From Perkinsus chesapeaki (lineage: Eukaryota; Perkinsozoa; Perkinsida; Perkinsidae): DNA of 46,945 bases. Position 1 is the first letter of the stretch; every line of letters begins with the position of its first letter. The position numbers were made by a program, and so were the translations under genes. The DNA is taken from the NCBI GenBank assembly GCA_013115145.1, contig JAAPAO010000250.1, forward strand, positions 1 to 46,945, given 5' to 3'. A model generated the notes under the pieces. The model worked only from the letters and a program-made list of their open reading frames with translations. It had not been told where the DNA came from and ran no database searches. Below, piece by piece: positions 32,743-43,632 of this stretch.

Positions 32743-34510
32743 TTATAAGAAACATATCTCCGAGAACATGCGAGCTGCATTCACTTCTACTTTCTTCGGC
32801 TCCTCATCCGACTTTAATAGTAATTGATCACCGCAGACTTCTCTCATAGCAGAGTCAGCGTAGCTACCGGTACGTAGCGTAAAGGACACCTTAACAGCCC
32901 CACCATCAACGGGGTCAATATACACACTGCTGGCATGAGATGACAGCCTTCTGAAGCGATCCAGTGGGATGCCGCCTATTCCCCTGGAACGGACCAGCCT
33001 GGCCTTCAGCGGCTGGATGATTCCTCCATCGATCGCTGCTGGGAGGTCACCTTCATCGAGAAGATTGAGTGGAATAACAACATCTGCTAGAGTGAACTGC
33101 TCAGCGTCACGGGTGTCCTTCACAACAATCGGGGCCTCGGACTCGAAGGGGAGGACGATATCGCCGGGCGCGACAAGTGACGAGTGACTGATACGTCGGG
33201 AGGCTAGACCATTCCATATCCAACAGAGGCCAGTTGCAATGAAGCGCCTGAAGCAGATAACTCAGTCGATTAAATTCAAACAGGCAGATATATTTTACCG
33301 ATCAGCAGCACACGACAGGAAGGCCTCTTTCCATGAGGCCCCAGCAACCAGGTTCTGGACGATTTCAGTGGCCAAATGGAATCTCTCAGGAAGCAATGCC
33401 GCACAGACGATATAGTCCCCTCGAGAGAACCTAAGATACTGGCAGGGATGGACTAGACGAGGCACGTCCTCACGCATCGAAGGCTCTTGAAGCATCTTCG
33501 GTTTTTGCACTGCTTGGAGTGAATAATAAGCTGATCGCTTGATGGTAGTTCCCTGTTAAAGCAGCAAGACCGATGGTATGATCACGGCAACGAGGGTAGT
33601 CCAAGCTGTGGAGATCGAAGTAGTTCTGAAGAGACACTTCTTCGATAAGAGCACACTGAAGCATCACTGTACGTACAACGAATGGAAGCTCTTTGAAACT
33701 GGTTTGTCGAATGCCTCGTCGACCAACAATGGGAGGCTTCTCGGGTTTAGCTGGGGCGGGAAAGAACCCCTGAGAGTTTATATAATTGCCATTAGCAAAC
33801 GCTACCCCACAGCTTCCCCGGCGTGCTTGATATCCTCCAAATCGAAATGCCTCCCTTCCACCGCCGAGTTGTCTTCACAAGGCTTCGGGTCCTCCTCCCA
33901 TGCCGCAGGTCGAAGAGTAAGGTCATAGCGATACCCATTGCAACGGGAAGCAACAACCGGACGGTTATCAACTGATACATCGCCGATGTCGAATGTACCA
34001 CCGCTGCTTGTGGAGGATTCTGACCAGTCGTCGGAACATAAAGTGTGGATGTTGGTTTTACTATCAATAGTTGACTTTATGATTCTCCAACGTGGTAAGA
34101 TATGCTGCGACCACTCCCTTATCGGCAACGACACTCTTTGTGTGCAAAGGGCTGAGCGATGTGGGTTGTGGACTGCTCCCCAATGTAGCGATGCTGAGCT
34201 GAGGGGAGCTAGGGGATGGGAGATTCACCGAGGCTTACCGGTGCCCAGCAAGCACGGTAAAAACGCTTTCGAGATCCATGCCAGCTCGGGAAACTGTAAA
34301 GTGGACAAACTGCTGTTGGCTGGGAGACTATAGATAGGACGGTGAAGATGATAATCGGAATAGAGAGCTTACATGATGGCCAGTAGGAGGGAACTGCTCT
34401 CGAGGATCTATTGCATCTGGGTGGGACAGTGAGCTCTTCAATTTCACAACGCGACCATCTAACACATCTCGAATCTGACATAACTGATGTATTGCGTGAA
34501 CAAAGGGAAC
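32743..34510 (-). CDS. TruD/Pus7-family protein with lost catalytic motifs, at least 510 aa
   Basis: In-phase exons: 34510-34373, 34312-34239, 34198-33811, 33769-33474, 33430-33299, 33247-32743; N-terminal exons upstream are unresolved. TruD/Pus7 enzymes convert uridine to pseudouridine in tRNA and mRNA. Family blocks in order: FVHFTVSRAGMDLESVF; then where the motif G-x-K-D-K/R-x-A-x-T-x-Q should lie I read HNPHRSALCTQRVS, so the catalytic Asp position is His; CNGYRYDLTLRP; where NYFGxQRFG is expected, LQNYFDLHSLDYPR; then HTIGLAALTGNYHQAISLL; CWIWNGLASRRIS for the usual QSYLWN block; VAPGDIVLP; ADVVIPL; and FTLRTGSYADSAMREV at the end. The fold signature is kept but both active-site motifs are degraded, so I predict a non-catalytic protein. 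An unrelated alignment shift could mimic this. Confidence 0.75.
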
Positions 34511-35059
34511 CTGCGGTTCACCGCTAGATCAGGTCCACTACAGAGCAGCAAGTCTTTGAGATTCTCGTCGGGTAAGAGCTCCCTAACAGCTAGCTCTCGT
34601 GACCAGCACGGCACCTATGATACAATGGGTGAGAGCGTAGCTAATAGCCGACCAAGGTACTGTGGCGTGCAGGAGCGGTAGCCTCTTCAACAGGGGCCCT
34701 GCTATGTTGAATCGCCTGTATAACACTGGCAGTTGCGAGGGGATCATCAATTAGATACCTTGAGGCTGCGTGGGAGAACTACTATGCAAGATGGTTCTCA
34801 GAGTAAGTATGCTATCCGCTATGATCAAGCACTTAAGGTGTACACGCGTCCGCCAACCAACTCGAGGAAAGGTTTTCATGCAGCTCCGACTCCGAGTCTC
34901 CCAGTTTATTATATAAGCCTCAACTGGCACCCTAGACTGACGTAGGCTCTGGAAGCTGCACGCTTCCCGAATCGTGTCGCGCACTATCCGACACAGAACG
35001 CAATCAAGGCCTTATGAAACGTTGCGATGAGCTATGAATTAGAATAATGGTAATAATCA
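34511..35059. other. Probable 5' exons of the TruD-like gene, unresolved
   Basis: On the minus strand just above 34510 a helical stretch (ELLPDENLKDLLLCSGPDL) reads like the N-terminal part of the TruD-like protein, but I found no in-phase junction. The remainder up to the MUS81 stop at 35060 shows nothing definite. Confidence 0.35.
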
Positions 35060-37457
35060 TCATGACATGGTGACAGTGAACACATCTCTTAATCGCAAGA
35101 GTACCTTCTGTGTTATTGGTGACCTGTTTGTGCTGCTCTCTGTCTTCGCCGCCTGCATTATCGTAGCATCACCGGTGGTCTTAAGTAGCTCGCTGACGTT
35201 CTTAGCTGTCACGTTGCCTGACATACGGCTAAATGACGGAGAGCTCCATCCACTGCCACCTTACCCATGCGTTTTTCGGTGATCTCCAACAAAGCCTTAG
35301 TGGCTTCAGCGCCGCATCCCGGAACCTGAAGGCTCCTGAAGGTCATTTAATGCCTTCCAGCTTTTACCTGTCTGACCATCGCTCCAGTAAGATCTCGGAC
35401 TGTTATGCCGACTGTCTTCGCACACGATGATCCGAATGCGTCGTACGTAGTGGAGTTATCTACAAAAGAGGTTTGGTGTTCCAACACAATGCATTTTACT
35501 CTCTTCGATTGTGCCTCCTTGTTGGCAGACTGCGCGGTGCATTTCAGCAAGCAGCCGAGCAGAGTGTCGAACCGATGCCGTTGTGATGGCCTGGATGATG
35601 ACGCTGCCTACTGTCAACCGTAGAAGTTGCCCACTCCGAATCCTCCAATTATTCTACTGTTGCAGAGAGCGCTGCGAAGGGTCGCGCTCGGCAGCGTTCT
35701 CATTCCACCGTGGCTGCGCTCCACATCGCCTTCTATGACGTAAAATATTCGGTTCAATGCGGTGGCCCTGAGGAACGACGAAATGATCATAAAGCCCACA
35801 GGATGAACCGGTATAGATTTTATATACTCAATTGCACTTCATAAAACAGCAAGGCGAGGGTAAGGGAGGAGCTTACGAAAGCGAAGAGCTATCGGCTATC
35901 CGGCGCATACAGGACCAATGACTGGGTTGAGTGTAAAGAAGACTCTATTATTATAACACGTTTAAAGAGGAGGCGATATGGAATATACCCTACTTGGACG
36001 CCAGGCGGTATTTCTGTTCATCATAGCGGCCATCGATTATTGAAGCACTCAAATCCTGCCAAGTCTTCCTCTCACCACCGATACCCATGATGAGCTCTCT
36101 TCCATCAGATGGTCTTTTCATCAACTGAATTGGCGGTGCATCACCACTGACCGGCAAGTGTGGGTATGCTTACCCACAGGAAGTCTGTAATTGGCAAGCT
36201 CCTTGACTCGACGTGAACACCCAGAGAAGTTAGCTCTTTTATTAAGGAACTTTCACGGACGTCCACAACCAGAACGGGCTCCCATGGACCGGATGGGATC
36301 ACAGCCGGTAGAGGGTCCTGTACAGGGTTCGGAAGTGGTTGCGTACCGGCATAGCGGAACTCGTCTAGATCTTTCTCGGGTACGGGAGCTCCGGTGTAGG
36401 AGAGTCTCCGGCGCCTCCTCGTATCAGAAGATTCGGTCCCTGTTGCAGTGCACCGTATAGAGCCGAGAGCTGCCAGCGGGAACTCGACAGAGGCCAGGAT
36501 GCGTTGGCCGAGGCTAAGCCCGGTGTCAGTGAGACGGTACTCTTTATCGACAGAAGAGTCCTAAAGTTCGATCCTCAGCTTGATTGCCGTATTGATTGGT
36601 TACAGATATTGTAAGCAGCTCTCGCTTTTCCAGGGATTTGAGTGTGGTAGTGCTGACTGTTATAGAAGTTGGAGATGCGCCTGCATCGTGGTCATCATTT
36701 GAGAAAGAACGAGCGACATGTTGAATGGAGGAGCAGCAAGCCTGAAGCTTGAACGTTGTGGCTGAAGGATTGTCAGTTTTACAGTTAGTTGTTTTCGGGT
36801 CAGACCTTCTTGATTTTCTCCAGTGAGTCCGTTGTAGCAAAGCTGCAGAGCGAGCAAGATACACCACTGGACGCTACCTGCAGTAGAACACCAGCATCTC
36901 AAGCGGCTGTGTGGTCTAGTGGTATGATTCGCGCTTCGGGTGCGCGAGGTCCCGGGTTCGATTCTCGGCTCAGCCCTTATCGTGTATATGCCGACACCAT
37001 AAGAGGGAATGCGGCCTGCCTGGTCTCCCAGACCTCATGGTGTCACCAAGATTATTCCCAACTGATACTCGGTGGAGCCTCTGTATACCACTCCACCCAC
37101 GTCACCAGTAGCCGGGCGATATTCTCTTTGCTTTCGTCTTGGTTGCTCCGCTGAGGCGTCTTCGGAACCCTCAGTAACATCAGTGCTAACAGTCGGAGCA
37201 TCACGCAGGAATTTCTCCGCTCGATTCCTGTCGAGAAGTGATCGTGCCAAAATGCGCCGATGATGTCTCACTTGATTGTTTTTCTCCATGTTAGCGATGA
37301 CCGTCTCGGTGAGGCAGAAGCCTCTTTTTCGGCAATGACTTGAGCGAAAACCTGACAGAGCTTCGACAGGAGTCGAGAAACTAAACTGTTTCACCTGGGC
37401 AAATGTACTGCCAACACCATCTAGCTGCTCAGCCTGCCACCCAGTGGTAATAGGCAT
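35060..37457 (-). CDS. MUS81: Crossover junction endonuclease MUS81
   Basis: MUS81 with an EME-type partner cuts branched DNA at stalled forks and in recombination. In-phase exons: 37457-37106, 36877-36783, 36741-36604, 36539-36174, 36124-35994, 35767-35635, 35590-35500, 35459-35368, 35325-35265, 35217-35060, 538 aa in total. An acceptor at 37464 and the minus-strand peptide LTQNLWFVRNLSQFDRDAF near 37530 suggest one more upstream exon, so the start is provisional. Domains: N-terminal helix-hairpin-helix (LDGVGSTFAQVKQ), winged helix (CILLALQLCYNGLT; YRLTDTGLSLGQRIL), ERCC4 nuclease with VLVVDVRESS, LPITDFLW and the complete active site GGERKTWQDLSASIIDGRYD, then IFYVIEGD and LPSATLRSALCNSRIIGG, and a C-terminal helix-hairpin-helix (VRQVPGCGAEATKALLEI). 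Length matches the family. The 36878-37105 intron hosts tRNA-Pro. Confidence 0.93.
36905..36976 (+). tRNA. tRNA-Pro (CGG)
   Basis: The acceptor GGCTGTG/CTCAGCC has one T-T mismatch, the anticodon stem is CGCGC/GCGCG with loop TTCGGGT (anticodon CGG), and the T arm is CCGGG TTCGATT CTCGG (one mismatch or wobble). It is antisense inside the 228-nt MUS81 intron. Confidence 0.92.
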
Positions 37458-37946
37458 TGGGTACCTGTAGTATCAAAGAAGCCCTTGAGCACTCAGACCT
37501 CACGCGCTTCGAAGGCATCCCTATCGAATTGTGAGAGATTTCGGACAAACCACAAGTTCTGAGTTAGAACTTCTGACTGTCTGAAATCTGCCAGGGCCAC
37601 GCCGACTTGGCTTCTTCCGTAAGATATTCGACAAAGCAGCTACTTCGTTAATGCTCTGATGATCCTTCCGTAAGATCGGACCAAATTAGTCTGACCTCTA
37701 CTCCTCGCGGAATCTCGTAATTCCTGAAATTTAACCATGAACATTTGATTCTCCGGATGGCAGGATGATGATGAAGTCATAGTCAATACGACAATTTACA
37801 TTACAAAACTCGCAGGTTCTATTACTGTACTCGCTTTCGACGGCACTCACTAACAACGCAACAAGCAGCAGAGCGACAACGGCAAAGGATGCGACAGCAA
37901 TAACTAGTGAAAAAATCGAGCAAAGTCGTCGAGGAAAATCAGATGA

Positions 37947-39522
37947 CTACTGTCTGGGCTTTTGAGGTTGCGACAAGACGGTGGCGACATATTCTAAGAC
38001 TAGCGGCTCCACCACACTCTCGATGAAGTTCTCAGGAATCTGAGAAAGAAATCGACTAAGACGGTCATGAGTTGTCTTACCGTTTTGATAGGCGGTCTCG
38101 ATGGCTGCCGGAGGCGACAGGCAATGACGATTGCTGTGACTACTAGGAGGACAGCCGAAGTGATGATCACTGGAGGAGTCAAGATATTCTTGGCAATCAG
38201 TGATGTCCTGAAACTGATCATCCATGAACGAGGAACAAATGACTGTCATCTCACGTCGATTCAGCTGGTGCCATCTGGTCGGTCAATTGTTCCGTTGTCA
38301 CTCTGAGAGAAGGAACAGCATCAGTACATCCGAAAACCCCAACCGTCTGCGCACCAGCTTGAGGTTGACGGAAGATTCTCTGTTACCTTCTGGAGCATCC
38401 TTTTTTCTGTAGGAAGAAGTTCATGTCAACAACTCCGGTATCATGACCATAAACCATGAGCAACTGCGGCACAAAAAATCTGCACGCATGTACATGACCA
38501 CAAAGCCTACCATTTTTGCGCTCGCAACATGGCCGTCATCGATGGTCGCCACATCCATCTCCATGGCAGACTCGTAGGCCTTATCGGAGGCTCTTCCGCT
38601 GCCGATGCCGACAGAAGAGCCGACTGCTCGAACCAATACGGGTTCGTGAGCACCAAAGAGCTTGTTGATCTGAATACGCAGACGTCTCACGTACTTGAAC
38701 TTGCTTTACAACTTACACCCTCGTGAGCAGCTGATGGCAATTCAGCGAATGATTCCGCCAAGCCGGCACTATTGCCGTCAGCATCGGCGAAGGCCAAACG
38801 GAGGACACCTTTATGGGGGTCGAAGAGATCAAAGATGGGATACATACTCCAGCTGGGTCTGAGAAGGGAAGGCCGCTGCCGCCTAAATTCAACCTTTCTC
38901 TCAAAACGGGAAAATTAAAATTCGTGGGAAGGTTCGGAAAGTATGAGCGCGGCAGCAGGGTAGCAGAGACAGTAATGTGACAGCACTATGAAAGCGGCAG
39001 CAGCAGTCGAAGAGCAGAAGTGTTCCGCAAACAACAACTTTTACGTGTCTCGAGGTGTAGGATCCTCCATAATACTTCCAAACAGGCTTGCAGTGGTTTC
39101 AAGCTTTTCGAAAGTGCCAGGATATTCGCTGGCCTGAGAAGGAGGAGGAGGTGCCGATCTTGTCTGTTGTCAGGAAGCACCTTCAAAAGTCGCAGATAGA
39201 CTATATGGTCAACAGCTTCCGTGGCATCTGGTACTTTAAAGAGTCTCATATCGAAAGCCCAGGCTATAGGTCGCATCTGAACAAATGTTTGAACGACACG
39301 CCCAGCCGAAAAGCCTACTCGAATCGATTGTCGATCCGAACTAGTAGAGATCGCCGACCCGATGGCCACCGCACGTCTGATGCCATAGTTCACGTAACTG
39401 TGTTGGGAAATGATAATCGATCAAACGATCGATACTTACATTCGGAAATCACCGTCAATGGTGATACCATCTAGAGCGGTACGGCAGAGGTTCACTGCCT
39501 GATCTATCTCAGTGTGCAGCGT
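37947..39522 (-). CDS. Single-pass membrane protein, at least 346 aa, function unknown
   Basis: Nine in-phase exons: 39522-39440, 39397-39181, 39133-39045, 38858-38717, 38669-38511, 38463-38387, 38302-38255, 38213-38081, 38039-37947. The N-terminus is missing: an exon above 39522 is needed (a Pro- and Ala-rich frame near 39600-39740 is a candidate). The large N-terminal part has strong protein character (YPIFDLFDPHKGVLRLAFAD; VGSSVGIGSGRASDKAYESA; LMVYGHDTGVVDMNFFLQ), followed by one clear membrane helix (VIITSAVLLVVTAIVIAC) and about 50 residues behind it ending in VVEPLVLEYVATVLSQP. This is the layout of a type I surface or vesicle protein. I recognise no family. Confidence 0.7.
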
Positions 39523-39773
39523 CTAGTGAGCAACAAACATCGACGTGCCAGGAACGAAGGACTCCTCCTCCTTGAAGAATCTTTCACCTGAACACCCGCC
39601 GCGGCGGCCTCGACCGTTCACCGATCCCCGACCTTCTTACAGTCGTTCGCCGTTCTCGGTAGCGAACGGATCAATCGGGACTCCGGGTCGGCACAATCCG
39701 GCGGCGGCGGCGCGGTTTCCATCCGAGGTATTCTGAGGACCACCACTTTGCCTCATCCCGTCCCAGCACCAGC

Positions 39774-40649
39774 TCACTCCTTCTCATCCATCTCCTCAAA
39801 ATCGAAAGGATTTTGAAACAACTCGTTCGCATAACCGAACAGAACTAACAGTGCTTCATGAAGCGTCTGAGTGAGCTGCTGCTCCACTTTAACCAACGCC
39901 AACTTTTCCTCATCAGAGATCTCCTCCGTCTGGTAGTCGCCGTACACCCCTTCAGTCGTCTCGTATTCTTCACTTGCGCCTGTCGACGACCGCACTGCCT
40001 CCTCAGACCGCGCCAATCGCGTAACTACAAGCGCGTAGGACACCACCCGGAGGAGCATCGATCAGAACGATCAAACTGCTCCCACAGTAAGTCCCTACTC
40101 ACAACGACAACGCAACACCGTTGACACCATCAAAGCAGACACCATAATTTCACATGTACCCCTCAGAATGGCGACTCTTTAACAACCGTCGAGGAATGAT
40201 CGTCATCATCAGTCCACCAACTTGGTGGCAAGTCAGGATCAGTGAGACGAGTCTGCGACGGAAGGCCCCCGCTCGAAGCTGCCGGGACGAAGCTCGACGA
40301 ACTGCTGCTTTGGGCGCTATGCTCCGTTCGATGGTGACTGCTGCCTCGGCCCTCTACAACCTAACGGTCACAACTGGGGGAAGGAGCGCCTGGTGAGCTT
40401 GGGGGTACTTTCTGATGCAAAAGTTGTATAACTCGTTCTTGGCACAATAACAGCTCCAACGCTCGCTCTCTGTCGGCTGTAGGAGGTAGATGAAGAACGA
40501 TAAGTAGGGTCGAACTCACCAGCTGATAGATCATTGACGGTATCAATGTTGTCTGCTATTGATTTAACCATCTCAGCATGGACCAAAGGGGCTGGGCCTA
40601 GGTAAGACTTCAGTGCTCTCTTTTTTAATATATTTTTACGCCACCTCAT
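39774..40649 (-). CDS. Small helical protein, several exons, function unknown
   Basis: The Met at 40649 begins MRWRKNILKKRALKSYLG and leads to a donor near 40526. The next exon (about 40479-40415) gives ADRERALELLLCQERVIQLL, followed by a basic stretch (VRRASSRQLRAGAFRRRL) near 40250-40310. The last exon, ending at 39774, is acidic then helical (LALVKVEQQLTQTLHEALLV) and closes with FDFEEMDEKE. The order and phases of the first two exons fit, the later junctions are not settled. No domain is recognised. It ends 60 bases from the stop of the gene upstream on the same strand. Confidence 0.5.
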
Positions 40650-40709
40650 CGCGTTAATAAATGATATATAAGAATAATATTTATAACGATCCTAAGGCTA
40701 CACTCCTTG

Positions 40710-42900
40710 CTACCGCCGCCGCCTACCCCGTCCTTCCGCCATCCCATCCTTCCCTCTCGATAGCTTTTCCTCTTTCTTATAAATGGCTATCTCGTTTTTA
40801 ACATCGTCTATACATTGCTGTAGAAACACCTGAACACGTTCCTTTATCCTCCCCTCCTCCTTACTCAGCCAACTTCAATTTCCGATCGCTGTTTTAACAG
40901 GCGGTTCTGAGTCTCTCTCAGTGTTCTCAATGCCAGCCTAAATCCAACACTAGCTCCCCACCATCCGACCTTCTCACCTCACCTATCACTGCTCACTTGC
41001 GCCCGGAGCTGCTCTATAGTCCGTCGATATCGTAATTCCCTCTCATACGCCCTATTGCTCATCCCAGCCTCGGCGCTGAAGCCCTGTCTACCCGCCGAAG
41101 CACCCTTCTGTGATGACTCGTCGTAATAGTCTGAGCCCGCCGTATCAAAGCCCTCCATTCGAGCCGCCTACCATCACAAGGATACCCATCTCCTCTGGCA
41201 TCACAGCCAGACGATGCAGCCGATACTCCACCACCTGTGCGAGGACCAGTACTACGCGAGACGTTCGGGTTAAGTCTACCATGAGTCGGCTGACGACGTG
41301 TCGATGGCCCCGACGATTCTTCCCGCTGCGTTAAGATATCTCTCAACCGTCCAACCTCTCTCCGTGTCGTAACCTGTCCCCACGCCTGCTCACCACTGCT
41401 TCTAATTAACCCACCAGTTCCTTCAGAAGGCTTTGTCTATCATCCTCCCTCGCTTCCAGGGACTCTACCAGTTTTTTATTATCTCCCTCCAGCTCCCTAT
41501 TCTTCTTATCAAAGGCCTATCACACCAGCACCACCACATCAACCCAGGCCTCCCACCCACCAGCACCACACTCACCTGAGCTAGGTCCTGGCTCGCTCGC
41601 AGCTCCGTGAGGACTTGCCGAAGCCTGAGCACCGGACCAAATGCTATACTTGGCGGTAATACTACTAACCGTTAGTACTGTGAACATGCCCTACTGCAGT
41701 AAAGAGAATGCATCATCAACTTAGATTGAGACTCTAGTCTCAATCGATAAACGACAACAGACTCACTGCCGGTCGAATGGAGTGTCGCTACGGAGCTACT
41801 CGAAGGTGTTACAAGCTTACTGCTTTGCCGATAAAGTGTCGGGCGGCGTGAAAACTTCGATTTTACCTCACGCGGTTCACAGATGACAACATCACCGTAT
41901 CAATGATACAAGGTCTGACACTTCAATCGATAGACAAACCTCTCCTTACCGCGCCTGTAGCTCCGCCGAGAAATTGCCTCGTTGTGCCTTCTGATGTTCC
42001 AGTTCCTTCGACACATCTTGCATTCGGGCTCTAAATGCCCTCATCAGATCCTTCTCCTGCAACCACCACCTCATCCCCCCTCCCTCCTGACCCCACCGAG
42101 GCGTACTTGATCCTGAAGCACCTTTGCCGTATTGCCCTGGATGCATTCTATCCCAGCCACCAGTGAATCATGCATATTCCTGACCAACGCCGATCTATGC
42201 CAACTTGGATTTCGGTTTCCTCTCTCGCCTCAAGACCGCCATCCTCGCCCTGAACTCGTCCTCAGCAGCCCCGCCCGGCCCCAGCCCGTGCAACTGTGAG
42301 ATTAAGTTTCGACCTCTTTCTTATCTGTTCTGTTTACTTGGTCCTCTAAAGCCTCTATTGTCTTCTTACTAGCGCTCTCCCGTTGCACAAATGCTCCCAG
42401 TCGATACCTGCGCAAAAGGGAGACAGTTTTTGTGTTATAGAAATTAGCGGCCGCGTTAAAGCCACGTAAGCTTTTCCCGACTTCCCGAAAACGATCCAGA
42501 GGCTCTAGCGGAGCTTTGTCCTACTTTGTGGCGCGTGACGGAATTCTCTGTGCACTGTGGTGCTTTGGAAGAGATGATCTTTATCCGCACTGCAAAGGTC
42601 CCCCTGCTTCTCACCGGAACTGCTCCTCCAGTTGCCGACATTTCTCCTTTTCATCCTCCAATTGTCTCTGTAGTTCATAAATCATTGAATCCTTCTCATC
42701 ACCACCACCTGACCGCAGCAGTCTGCACAATGACCGCGGCGGTTATTTTCGTCAATAATTTGAACTAGTTGGCAGATGCATGCATAGGATGCCCTGCCGC
42801 CGCCGACTTCCAGTGACAGCTCTGCTACTCTCAGTTCAACCCCAACAGTTTCCTTTATATGCCATGCTAGCCCCGAATCAATCATCATCATCTCGAACAA
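40710..42900 (-). CDS. Long coiled-coil protein, many short exons, partly resolved
   Basis: Minus-strand blocks from 42900 down to a stop at 40710 are almost all heptad-like: VELRVAELSLEV, DEKEKCRQLEEQFR, FVQRESASKKTIEALEDQVN, DEFRARMAVLRRERKPKSK, DLMRAFRARMQDVSKELEHQ, LRLRQVLTELRASQDLAQ, DKKNRELEGDNKKLVESLEA, VGRLRDILTQREESS, YERELRYRRTIEQLRAQ, LRTLRETQNRLLKQRSEIE and finally RIKERVQVFLQQCIDDVKNE. Donor and acceptor sites flank most blocks, but I did not phase every junction. Near 41060-41300 the frame is Ser/Gly-rich and may contain intron. The start is probably the Met cluster near 42891. A structural, cytoskeletal role is likely but not shown. Confidence 0.65.
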
Positions 42901-43044
42901 GCACGGCCACCCAGTCGCTGAGATGAGAGTGACTAGCTAGCGTGCTCCAAGGCACAAAGTGCTAAGATACCCCCCTGGACGATGATGATGATGCTGCATC
43001 TTGCTTTTCTTCATTTATCCCCTTTCGCCTGAGCATCGTGTAAG

Positions 43045-43632
43045 ATGTTCCCAATTATATGGATTACGGCGATTCTCGCATCCGCCCTCAGGACGGCCCA
43101 GGCGATGAGCTGTGCCCATCTGTGCTCCACCGTCGATGAGTGCGAGAGCTCTCGGTATGGTTCCTACTGTAAGGGTTGGTCTGACACTGCAATCTGTCAT
43201 GGTCTACTCAGAAAATCTGATGGATCATTTTGTTACATTGACCCGCATGATAAGACCTGCTCTGGAGTCCCTGTAGAGTGTGTCTACAACGATTACGGTA
43301 TTGATAGTGTCGTGGAGCTGGCCAACTCTACCCAACAGTCATCACCACCCGCCGACGTTGACTCAGGAGGGCCTAGTCTGGAGGCTAGTGATAGGGCTGT
43401 AGTATCGGCCCGAAGGAGGAGGCTGACTGCCATTCCAGATGAGCTTGAAGATATGAGTGGTGATGGTATTGCTCCTGTATGGCCTTCCCGTAAGGAGGTC
43501 CCCAAGCCCGTCCCCACTGACGCCTCCCACACCATCAGCAACAACAAAAACAAGCGTCGTCGTCGTATTGCTGCTGTTGCCGATCTTCTATTAAGGGAAG
43601 GATCGCCAAGTAGTAAAGATGTAAATCTATGA
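43045..43632 (+). CDS. Cysteine-rich secreted protein, 195 aa
   Basis: Single exon. A signal peptide (MFPIIWITAILASALRTAQA) is followed by an eight-Cys module at about residues 23-79 (C-x3-C-x5-C-x8-C-x8-C-x11-C-x8-C-x6-C), starting SCAHLCSTVDEC. The remainder is Ser/Pro-rich with Arg/Lys clusters (ARRRRL and KNKRRRRIAAVA) that look like processing sites. One N-glycosylation sequon (NST). There is no membrane anchor. I recognise no family; by layout it is a secreted protein of a free-living or parasitic protist. Confidence 0.8.
   Translation: MFPIIWITAILASALRTAQAMSCAHLCSTVDECESSRYGSYCKGWSDTAICHGLLRKSDGSFCYIDPHDKTCSGVPVECVYNDYGIDSVVELANSTQQSSPPADVDSGGPSLEASDRAVVSARRRRLTAIPDELEDMSGDGIAPVWPSRKEVPKPVPTDASHTISNNKNKRRRRIAAVADLLLREGSPSSKDVNL

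Noticed and set aside
35060-35325. First read as a CutC-like or BtpA-like barrel (GNVTAKNVSELLKTTGD)
   Set aside because: The upstream exons carry the ERCC4 nuclease and the segment fits the MUS81 C-terminal helix-hairpin-helix.
39088-39474. 128-codon plus-strand open frame
   Set aside because: The opposite strand gives three in-phase exons with better protein character; this is their shadow.
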